A stretch of DNA of 41,434 bases from Actinomortierella ambigua. Its lineage: Eukaryota; Mortierellomycota; Mortierellomycetes; Mortierellales; Mortierellaceae. The stretch is from positions 1-41,434 of the forward strand of contig JAAAJB010000318.1 of assembly GCA_016098155.1 (NCBI GenBank), given 5' to 3'. Made by a program: the position numbers and the translations under genes. Shown here piece after piece: positions 21,026 through 29,866 of the stretch; within the stretch, counting starts at the first letter, position 1, and the number at the start of each line of letters is the position of its first letter. The notes below the pieces were generated by a model. It did no database searches. It was not told the origin of the DNA and saw only the letters and a program-made list of their open reading frames with translations.

Positions 21026-21490
21026 TTAGACTTTTTCCAAGATTGTCGCGTCGTTATTCAGCAACGACTGCCACTTTTTGATATTGTCGATATCATCAAC
21101 ATCTTCCACCTTCCAACAGTAACACAAACAAAGGCAAGAAATACATCAGAGGTTGCCAGGAGCTATAGTTCACCAGTAGTCAATTATATAAGAAGACGAG
21201 CACCTACATAAGAATTGTCTTTATCCTCTAGAATAAAGCTTGACAGGGTCTCTTCTGCAAAGCCTTTCCTTTACGTGGGTGGTTTCCATAGATTTTACGA
21301 GCGTTGTCAGAGGGGTAGAGGCGCGTGGTGCACGTTCTGAGCGCGACTCGGTCTCCGACTCGGTTGTGTCCCCTTCAGTTTCCGTCTCTCCATCTGTAAG
21401 GGTGGTTTCGTCAGGGTTGGGATAAGGAAAAGAAGTTGGCACTGGAAAGTGGCATAAGGGCCGTTTTTCAGCGGAAATGCTGGGATTCAT
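21026..21490 (-). CDS. Tentative two-exon hypothetical protein
   Basis: Proposed exons complement(21026..21109, 21275..21490), 300 nt, 99 aa. Exon 1 begins MNPSISAEKRPLCHFP and carries a Thr/Glu/Ser-rich acidic stretch (TDGETETEGDTTESETES). The exon 2 frame VEDVDDIDNIKKWQ-SLLNNDATILEKV is coding-like and ends in TAA. The donor CAC/GTAAAG and acceptor GGAAG/GTGGAAG are both phase 0, giving a 165-bp intron. Without splicing, exon 1 would simply end 12 codons later in KLYSRG. No family is recognised. The neighbour at 21597-21944 is on the same strand. Confidence 0.35.
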
Positions 21491-21596
21491 GGCATAGATG
21501 GTGGTGAATCAAGTACGTGAACATAGCCAGAAGTGGCAGTTTATTGTATTGCGAGGTGCGAGGGAGAAGACAACAAATCTATTGTTGTGTATTGAC

Positions 21597-21944
21597 TTAA
21601 CGGTTCCCACAATGTCGAGAAAAATCGGGTCCGTAATATGATACAGCGCATGGACCAGCACAACGTACAAAGTCGTGCTTCGTACAGTCTTTGTCGGTCT
21701 CGCACGGCATATATTGATAGCTCTGTGAATAGCTTAACGTATTGTAGCACCATTCATTGAAATACCCCCCGAAGAAAAAGGGTGCTGGACCATTGCAGAT
21801 AGACCAGCAATACCCCTGATAGCACCCCCAAGAAAACGGTGGCGCAGTGTATGTAGTGCCACCATGACTCAAGCATGAGGCAAATGCAGAGGCCAAATAC
21901 GCCAAAGCAATAGCAAGAGTCGAAATGAATAGGAGCGACTTCAT
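21597..21944 (-). CDS. Cysteine-rich small secreted protein
   Basis: 115 aa. The signal peptide MKSLLFISTLAIALAYLASAFA is followed by a mature chain of about 93 residues with ten cysteines, an even number suited to five disulfides. Spacing includes C-x4-C-x3-C (CYQGYCWSIC), then PCETDKDC, C-x7-C, C-x3-C and a last HC near the end. It is rich in Tyr, Trp, Phe and Gly. There is no membrane anchor or GPI signal. The ATG at 21942-21944 directly follows ATTTTAG, and GTAAGC stands at 22050-22045 on the same strand. A 5'UTR intron of 106 bp (21945-22050) is therefore likely, with a TATA box at 22146-22153. The family is not recognised. Secreted proteins like this are often effectors, antimicrobials or cell-wall proteins, but nothing here says which. 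Confidence 0.8.
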   Translation of the reverse strand: MKSLLFISTLAIALAYLASAFASCLSHGGTTYTAPPFSWGCYQGYCWSICNGPAPFFFGGYFNEWCYNTLSYSQSYQYMPCETDKDCTKHDFVRCAGPCAVSYYGPDFSRHCGNR

Positions 21945-22075
21945 CTAAAATTTGAAAGTAGTACGTGAATGAGGATTAGTTTATTCATGTACAATAATAC
22001 AAGCTCACAAATATAAGAAATTAGTCGGAATGGGAGTACGAGTTGCTTACTTTGTTTGAGTGTTGCGAGTGTTGT

Positions 22076-22112
22076 TGAGAGTGTTCAGAGTGTTCAGAGT
22101 GTTCAGAGCGTT
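22076..22112. repeat. Nonamer tandem repeat in a probable 5'UTR
   Basis: AGTGTTCAG is repeated three to four times on the plus strand (CTGAACACT on the transcribed strand), flanked by related GTTGAGAGTG variants. In the proposed gene structure it falls in the leader exon of the cysteine-rich secreted protein. Confidence 0.75.
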
Positions 22113-22145
22113 GAGAGTGCAAGATGACAGATAAGTGTGTTACCT

Positions 22146-22153
22146 CTTTATAT
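22146..22153 (-). promoter_or_regulatory. TATA box of the cysteine-rich secreted protein gene
   Basis: Minus strand ATATAAAG. Initiation about 30 bp downstream would give a leader exon from about 22118 to 22051, then the proposed 5'UTR intron. Confidence 0.5.
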
Positions 22154-23570
22154 GTGTGAGGGGAGTCGTAAGAAACTACACCAAGGGATAGGAGGGATAG
22201 CAAAGGAGGCGCATGAATGATTTGCCTGGTACTACATGATGCACTGTGCACGGACAAAGATCAAGCGAAGGGGTTAGAGAAGAGGAGAGGAAGAGAACTA
22301 TGGATGCTGAGGAAAAGACTGGGGAGGTTCTGCAAGCACATTCCCAGATCACTCGCACGCTCAGCCTACCCGAAGGGCACACAAGTTCCAAACAATGAGT
22401 GCGCCTTCGGTTCCACCACAACAGTACAGCAGAGCGCAAGGGTTGGGGATGTCAGGGTTCACGGCGACTGGTCGTCATGTCATCAGGTCATGTTCGAACA
22501 AGCTCTACAGTCGGTCCGTGGCTTCTGCTACCAACGTCACCACGACAGTCCTCCCACCGTGACAATTTTGCTCTGGATCCAGAGGTCAAAGGTTTAGAAG
22601 AGCAAAAAGATAATGTGCTGCTGCCAGGGAGTTTGCGACAAGGCTCTAGCCCTTGCAAACATAGTCAAGCCTATTCTTGACGAAAAGGTCGGTGTTTAGC
22701 ATTCGGTGTTTAGCATTCCAAAAAAAGAATACAGATTTACATGTTCAATTTTTGAAATATCGCAGCAGGATCGGCAGATGCTTGTCCAGTCAGCGCTTTG
22801 TACCGCGAGCTCCTCTGTCAAGAGAAGGGCAGCTGCCACAAACAGACCCGCATAGAGGTCCTGCGGAAACATGCGCCGAACATTTATGCCCAACAATAAA
22901 AAGAAAAACGCCCCTTGAAAATCCTTCAGCCGTCCCTCTCCACTGCCGACCCGTGCCGTCAATGGTTTGTCCTCGCGTCCGTCAGAACCCATTCGAGCAC
23001 TAAAAGACGGAGGTTCTCGACGGCGCGGATCAGATGGTCGAATCGGCTATCCTCAAGGTACACAAACTGCCAAATGCCACCCCTTGGCAAAGGCCCTTGA
23101 GGTCACGATCGACCAATACACCGCCCTTGATGTTGACGGTCGAAAAGACGGCCCAACCTTTGTCCTGGACCAAGCGCGAGCATCCTCGTACGACCCTCCT
23201 CTTGCATGTCATCAGATATCAGCCAATAAAACCTCTTGCTGGACCAAGGCCTCGCCTAATGACACTTGCGATTCGCCCGTAGAACCAAGTGGTGGTCACC
23301 AGTGCATTCCAAGGGGCTGGTGATGGAGACAGAATGGTAACACCCTCCTGTTATAGCACTGGAGCAGCCTCTCTATGCCGTTCATCCGCCCACCAACACG
23401 TCTTTGTCCTCCACCTGACCATGCCCTCCCTGCTGCAGATCTTGGATCCTCTCTTGGTCCTGCACAGTCTTCATTGTGAATCCTTGGTACAGAGAAAGAT
23501 CCACACGGTGATAAATGCTAAGAGCTACCTGTTCCGTAGCGATGTCCCGAGTTGTTTTCTATTGCGTACA

Positions 23571-23608
<38 letters not shown>

Positions 23609-24143
23609 AGTGAAAGAAAATAAGAGAGAGCTGAGTACGACGGTATGGCAGCGAGTGGACAAAGAATGCTGGCTGGTATGGGTGTTGGGGTGCGCGTGCG
23701 TGTGGGTATGGACCTGGGCATAGGCCGTGGCGACTCGCAAATGCTCCGGACACATGTGAGGTATAGTAATACATGGATAGAAGTGGATTTTTTTCGGTTC
23801 TGGTCATCGTTAAGGTCAGAATCACCAAACATGTCTTCTCGGGCACCTTGGGGAGTAGCAACATTTGCTCTTCCGCCCGACATCTGAGTGTTTACCCGCA
23901 GCTCTGTTTTTCTGTGCCGTTGAATTTGCGAGGGAGGAGTCCATTTTTTTTTTCTTTTTTTTTTTGCCACCAACTGAAATTCCGAACACTTTCAGGCTTA
24001 ATTGAAGGGGCAGTGGCTTGTCTCGTAAACAAATCATGCCTGTTGCCTTAGTTGAGAAGAGAAGAGTGTCCCCACACCGCTTGTTTTGTTTGCTGCACCC
24101 TTTCTCGGTCCTCCTCCTCCTCCTCCCTATCCCCTGACCAGCC
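22154..24143. other. Long intergenic stretch with weak kinase-family trace and simple repeats
   Basis: No supported gene in about 2 kb. At 22617-22700 (+) a short frame reads GVCDKALALANIVKPILDEKV, which resembles the helical N-terminal region found before TKL-type kinases in these fungi (weak). A 14-bp tandem duplication (GGTGTTTAGCATTC type) lies at 22690-22718. A (GA)n microsatellite runs at about 23576-23603 and T-runs at 23945-23965. The last part is the promoter of the Pol III subunit gene. Confidence 0.4.
23576..23603. repeat. (GA)n microsatellite
   Basis: About 13 AG units uninterrupted, grading into AGGG units. Intergenic. Confidence 0.9.
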
Positions 24144-27100
24144 ATGGCTTCCTCCTCCTCAAAGCACATGGGCGACCTCAAGCAAGACGTCAATGACAAA
24201 ATGAAGGGTGCACAGGCTCATGCAGAAGCCCTCTTCGGTGGAAAGAATCTGGCCGACCCTATTCCAACTGTCGAGGCATGTACTTGTCCACTTGCCAGAA
24301 AGACATTTCTCCTGCTGGCCTGACTGCGGTCTGCCACTCCCCCATTGTCATTCCTCACTAACATCACTTTCATGGCTCCATTCGCTGTCTATAGGACAAA
24401 TGGAAGTTGCTACCTGCATTCTTAAAGGTCAAGGGTCTGGTCAAGCAACATATTGACTCCTTCAACTATTTTATCAACGTCGACCTCGAAAAGATTATCC
24501 GCGCCAACGAGCGTGTCAAATCGGATGTTGACCCACACTTTTACCTCAAGTAAGGGTGACCATGACTCACACCCCACTCTTCTTTGCATGCGGATTTTTT
24601 TTATATATGCTGCTGCTATGGGTGTGTAACTGACTTTATTTATTTCTCACTCGTCTCTAGATACACTGGCATTCGAGTAGGCGCACCAGAACGACCAGAC
24701 CAGGACGCTATTAGCAGGACATACACCCCCCACGAATGTCGGCTTCGTGATCTCACCTACGCAGCACCCATCTTTGTTGACATCGAGTATGTTCGTGGTC
24801 GTCAGATTGTGCGTCGTCGTGGTGTGCCGATTGGTCGCATGCCGATCATGCTCCGCTCCTCGCACTGTGTATTGACCGCCAAGAACGAACTAGAGTTGGC
24901 ACGTATGAACGAGTGCCCTCTGGATCCCGGCGGATACTTTGTTGTCAAGGGTGTTGAAAAGGTCATTCTAGTGCAGGAACAAATGTCAAAGAACCGTATC
25001 TTGGTCGACATTGACCGCAAAGGTTTCGTGCAGGCAGGTGTGACTTCCTCGACCATGGAGCGCAAGTCCAAGACATATGTTGGCACCAAGAACGGCATGA
25101 TCTATCTCAGACACAACTCGATTGCAGAGGACGTGCCGATCGTCGTGGCACTCAAGGCGATGGGCATGCAGTCGGACAAGGAGATCACAATGCTTGTTTG
25201 TGGTCAAGAGTCCAAATATGTTGACAAGTTTGCACCCAACCTGGAAGAGTGCTCCAAGAGAGGAATTTTCACCCAGCAGCAGGCTCTGGACTTCATTGGA
25301 TCTAAGATCAAGGCTCCCAAGCGGTCTTTCAACACAACTGTCCGCAGGCCCTTGTCGGAGGAGGCGCTCGAGATTCTGGCCACGGTCGTGCTGGCTCACG
25401 TTGAAGTGCATGACAACAACTTCCGCCCCAAGTGCATCTACATTGCTGTCATGGCCCGCCGTGTCGTCATGGCCATGCTCCGTGGTGATCTTATCGATGA
25501 TCGTGATTATGTTGGTAACAAGCGTCTCGAGTTGTAAGTGACACTGACATCCTCCCTATTGCCGATCTTGTTTTTTTTTCCTTTTGTAATTGTTGCTTCT
25601 GGCTCGCTCTGGTTCTGAATGCACAGGACATCCCTCGAAACTCACTTTTCTTTCTATCCGCTTTTCTCTTTACCTCTACAATTCAAATAGGGCCGGTCAG
25701 CTGTTGTCACTGTTGTTCGAAGATTTGTTCAAAAAGTTCAACACGGATCTGAAGATGAATATTGACAAGGTGCTCAAGAAACCCAATCGGACACAGGAGT
25801 TTGACGTCTACAACCAACTGCTGTTCCACGGCGACCACATCACCTCAGGATTTGTGCGCGCCATTTCCTCTGGTAACTGGAGTCTGAAGCGTTTCAAGAT
25901 GGAGCGTGCCGGTGTCACACAGGTGCTGAGTCGACTCTCGTTCATTGCGGCTCTCGGTATGATGACCCGTATTTCGTCCCAGTTTGAGAAGACGCGCAAG
26001 GTGTCTGGGCCTCGTGCGCTGCAGCCGTCGCAGTGGGGCATGTTGTGCCCATCCGATACACCCGAAGGTGAAGCCTGTGGTCTGGTCAAGAACTTGGCGC
26101 TGATGACGCATATCACTGTGGACGACGAGGAGGAGCCGCTGGTCAAGCTGGCGTATATTCTGGGTGTGGAGGACGTTTCGCTGCTGACTGGACCAGAGAT
26201 CTATTTGCCGGATACGTTTATGGTATTCCTGAACGGTAGCATTCTGGGCATCACGCGGCACTGCAAGAAGTTTGTGGCGGCGTTCCGTCGTATGCGTCGC
26301 GCTGGCCGCATCTCCGAGTTTGTAAGCATCTTTGTCAACGACCACCACCAAGCCATTCACATTTCGTGCGACGGAGGACGCATCTGTCGACCGCTGATCA
26401 TCATTGAGAATGGCCGGCCACGCGTGCGCACGGAGCATATCACGGCGCTGTCGCAGGGCAAGATGACGTTTGACGACTTTTTGAAGCGTGGATTGATTGA
26501 GTACCTGGATGTGAACGAGGAGAGCGACTCCAACATTGCGCTGTATGAGCGCGAGATTATCCCGGAATCGACCCATTTGGAGATTGAGCCCTTTACCGTG
26601 CTGGGAGCTGTCGCGGGTTTGATTCCTTACCCGCATCACAACCAGTCCCCCCGTAACACGTACCAGTGCGCCATGGGTAAACAAGCCATTGGTGCAATTG
26701 CCTACAACCAACTCAACCGTATCGACACCTTGCTGTACCTGATGGTGTACCCTCAGCAACCCATGGTCAAGACCAAGACAATTGAGATGACGGGCTACGA
26801 CAAGCTACCTGCCGGCCAGAACGCGACCGTCGCCGTCATGTCCAACTCGGGCTACGATATTGAGGATGCTCTGGTGTTGAACAAGGCGTCGGTCGATCGA
26901 GGCTATGGACGTTGCCAGGTGCTGCGCAAGTATGCGACGCTGCTCCGACAGTATCCCAACGGCAGCTACGATCGACTGGCAGATCCGCCGATTCAGCCGG
27001 ACGATCCCCTGGTGGTTCAGGAGAAGTTTGACGTGTTGGATGCGGACGGTATTGCGTCGGTGGGCGAGCGTCTGAAACCGGGCCAGGTGTACATCAACAA

Positions 27101-28013
27101 GCAGGTGCCGACAAACACGAGCCAGGATATTGGCGTCAACTCGCGGGATCCGACGGCGAACGCATACAAGAATGCGCCAATGTCGTACAAGAGTGCCATG
27201 CCAGGCTTTGTGGACAAGGTGCTGATGACCACAACGGAGAATGACCAGACGCTGATCAAGGCGCTGATCCGTCAGACGCGTCGCCCTGAGCTGGGCGACA
27301 AGTTCTCGTCTCGTCACGGACAGAAGGGAGTGTGCGGTATCATTATTCAGCAGGAGGATATGCCGTTTTCGGACCTGGGTGTGTATCCGGACGTGATCAT
27401 GAACCCGCATGGTTTCCCGTCGCGTATGACGGTCGGTAAGATGATTGAGTTGTTGGCAGGCAAGGCTGGTGTGTTGCGGGGCCAGCTGCAGTACGGCACG
27501 GCCTTTGGTGGGTCCAAGGTGGAGGACATGAGTCGGATCCTGATCGAGGCCGGCTTTTCGTACTCGGGCAAGGACTATGTGACGAGCGGTGTGACGGGCG
27601 AGCCGTTGTCGGCGTACATCTATTTCGGACCGATCTATTACCAGAAGCTGAAGCACATGGTCATGGATAAGATGCACTCGCGTTCGCGAGGACCGCGTGC
27701 GGTGCTGACGCGCCAGCCGACGGAGGGTCGTTCGCGTGATGGTGGTCTGCGTCTGGGAGAGATGGAGCGCGACTGTTTGATTGGTTATGGCGCAAGTATG
27801 CTGTTGTTGGAGCGGTTGATGATCTCGTCGGATATCTTTGAGATTTATGTCTGTGAGATGTGTGGACTGCTAGGCTATGCCGGCTGGTGCCAGCACTGCA
27901 AGAGCTCCAAGGGCATGTCCAAGATGCAGATCCCGTACGCGTGTAAGCTGCTCTTCCAGGAGTTGCAGTCGATGAATGTCGTCCCACGCTTACAGCTGCA
28001 GAATGTCTTTTGA
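24144..28013 (+). CDS. RET1: RNA polymerase III second-largest subunit (RPC2/RET1/POLR3B)
   Basis: Four exons: 24144..24275, 24395..24549, 24661..25533, 25691..28013; 3483 nt, 1160 aa, close to the usual length of about 1130-1150. The catalytic beta-like subunit of the enzyme that makes tRNA, 5S rRNA and U6. N-terminal [19 protein letters not shown], fork/protrusion [42 protein letters not shown] in two parts, [11 protein letters not shown] (acidic pair near the active site), [12 protein letters not shown] near 922-933, and the C-terminal zinc site [16 protein letters not shown] near 1107-1122. The wording [14 protein letters not shown] and the ending [12 protein letters not shown] identify Pol III, not Pol I or II. 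Introns 2-4 are GT-AG. Intron 1 fits only with a GC donor (GAG/GCATGT). Expected to be essential. Confidence 0.97.
24276..24394 (+). other. Probable GC-AG intron of the Pol III subunit gene
   Basis: Exon 1 must end at GTC GAG and exon 2 begin at GAC AAA TGG, because family members read PTVE-(D/E)KW here. The acceptor is CTATAG/GAC. The only donor in the right phase is GAG/GCATGT. The nearest GT (24280) would shift the frame. Confidence 0.75.
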
Positions 28014-28030
28014 AGTATGAAAAATGAAAT

Positions 28031-28036
28031 AATAAA
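28031..28036 (+). terminator. AATAAA polyadenylation signal of the Pol III subunit gene
   Basis: AATAAA stands 18 bp after the TGA stop, in an A-rich context. Confidence 0.55.
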
Positions 28037-28169
28037 CACTCCCTCGCCGCATGCATTTCGACGCTCAAACACACACTACGACTCACCATGATCTTTGTAA
28101 ATTGGACGGGTATGAAGGCGCGAGTGAATCTTTTATTTTTATTTTTTTTTTTTTGGAGAGGTTGGGGGT

Positions 28170-28957
28170 GCAATTCTCTGGGTGCCAACCAGAGCGACAC
28201 ATATGCATTCAAGTGGTACACCAAGGCAGCCGAGCAAGGGTATATGGATGCACAATTTAAACTTGGACTGATGCACGGCCGAGGACGAGGGGTCGATCAG
28301 AGCGACGCCAAGGCTGTCAAGTGGTTCACCAACGCAGCCGAGCAAGGGAATGCACGCGCACAGCACAACCTTGCCTGGATATGCGACCAAGGACAAGGAG
28401 TCAGTCAGAACGTGGTTGAAGCATTCAAGTGACTTACCAAGGCAGCCGAGCAAGGGAATGCCCGCGCACAAAAATAGTGTTGGTTGGCAAGATGACCTTG
28501 GCCATGGGATCGAACAGAGCGACAGCATGGCATTCGCTTGGTACAGTAAAAGCTCCCCCCAGGGCCATGAATATGCCCAGTTCAATCTTGGTGCAATGTT
28601 CCAAGTCGGATTGGAGACTGATCGATGCTATGTGGGGGGCGGGGGGGGGCAATCAACCTGTTTCGTAAGGCTGCTGACCATGGAGAACCAAACGCACACT
28701 TTCATGTGCAATGGCTCACTTCTATCGACAACCTCGAGGAAAGGATACTTACTGATGACTCAGAGGCCATTACATTGCACCTCCAGGGGGCTGAGCAAGG
28801 ACATGCAGTTGCACAGCATAGCCTCGCACTAATGTACGACAAAGGCTGCGGTGTCACCAGGGACAAGGGCGGGGCGATGAGGTGGTACAGGATGGCTGCA
28901 GACCAAGGACATAGTGATGCAATGGAGCGCATGAAGTTTCTTCGGAAGCACCAGTAG
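28170..28957 (+). pseudogene. Sel1-repeat gene with frameshifts
   Basis: Sel1 units run in frame 2 from about 28170: NQSDTYAFKWYTKAAEQG, LGLMHGRGRGVDQSDAKAVK and NLAWICDQGQGVSQN, ending at TGA 28430-28432 where the consensus has TGG. After LTKAAEQGNARAQ the frame moves to frame 3 near 28475 (HGIEQSDSMAFAWYSKSS, YAQFNLGAMFQVGLETD). It then returns to frame 2 at the G-run 28631-28650 (AINLFRKAADHGEPNAHF, LTDDSEAI, ALMYDKGCGVTRDKGGAMRW), ending at a TAG at 28955-28957. The C-terminal part matches the pseudogene at 10.3-11.2 kb. One stop and two shifts, one at a G homopolymer, suggest a pseudogene, though assembly error at the G-run is possible. It begins only about 150 bp after the Pol III gene and no kinase part precedes it. 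Confidence 0.7.
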
Positions 28958-29074
28958 CAGACTGAATCACACCAGCTATAGCTTGGCTGATGTCTCTGTA
29001 CCCCCCCTCCATCTCCAATGGTTTGACCTTGCCAAAAGACTACCATGAAATAAAATCAAACTTCTTACGGAGCC
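28958..29074. other. Short gap after the Sel1 remnant
   Basis: Nothing supported. Confidence 0.3.
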
Positions 29075-29620
29075 CTATGGCTGGGCAGGAGGCATAGGAA
29101 TTCCATGGTGAACCATAACAATAATATCCTTGGCAGTGTTGCGAATCAGGTCAGGATGCGGGATTGAAAAGAAGGTATGGTATTCACCATCTTTTTAAAC
29201 TGAAAAGTGTGACTGGAGCACCTTTCCCAGATAGGCCTTAAGCGTGAGTCCTGTGCAGGTCGAGTTTTTTTTTTTATTTTTTATAATAATCAAATTTATC
29301 GAAAAGAAAATGAGAGGCGTTGCGGTTTGATCTCGCTCCAGGGACCGATCTTTGAAATTTGGTATTCTACTAGGCCGACCCCGATGCTGAACCCTGGCAC
29401 AAAGCACGGTACATAATGGACATGTTTGGTCGTGAAGGTGGTTTTTTCTTGTGGCCGGTGGAGGTGATGGTAGTCAAAGACTGGAACAACACCATGGACG
29501 CAGGTTGGCAGGGGTCGATGATCTTTTGGATTATTTTTTTTAGCAGTGGGTCGTGCATTGCCTTACTATCTAATCTAGCATCCTCTCCGGCCCAATTTCT
29601 GAGCAAATGCCATGAAAAGT
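29075..29620 (-). pseudogene. Unrecognised coding-like remnant
   Basis: Minus strand 29606-29370 is open with a natural composition (KKIIQKIIDPCQPASMVLFQ, TSTGHKKKPPSRP). After an AT-rich break with a T-run, TLKAYLGKVLQSHFSV, a TAA, and KDGEYHTFFSIPHPDLI-RNTAKDIIVMVHHGIPMPP continue to a TAG near 29078. CTTTTCAG before the second part could be a splice acceptor, so this may be a spliced gene, not a dead one. I recognise no family; the last segment weakly resembles 14029-14165. The plus strand also has a 79-codon frame here, so strand choice is uncertain. Confidence 0.25.
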
Positions 29621-29866
29621 CGATAGTTGTGCATGAAATGATTTTTTTTTTGTAAGCGGAATATAAGAGTAGAAGGGGAGACTAGAATACATATTAGAGA
29701 TGATTAAGTTGTACAATAGAACTAGAGGAGCGAAGAAGATGAGTTGGAATGCGGCACGGGATGGTGCTCATCCGCATTGATGACTGTTGTTGGCTGCTAT
29801 GCCTATTTGCAGCTGGTTGTTGATGTTGTTGAAATGTGTAAAGTGTATATGGCGTGGCCCTTCGGT
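29621..29866. other. 3' flank of the CSC1-like gene
   Basis: Probable 3'UTR of the leftward channel gene; T-run at about 29642-29651. No separate feature. Confidence 0.35.

Noticed and set aside
22967..23323. 118-codon plus-strand frame and overlapping minus frame in the 23 kb spacer
   Set aside because: Both translate to domain-free sequence. I tried to match kinase or Sel1 motifs and could not.
25845..27677. Long minus-strand open frames (304 and 290 codons) opposite the Pol III subunit gene
   Set aside because: They are antisense shadows of a strongly conserved GC-rich exon. Their translations are Arg/His-rich without domains.
29416..29655. 79-codon plus-strand frame with hydrophobic run
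   Set aside because: Conflicts with a more coding-like minus-strand frame; neither is certain, and no domain is seen.
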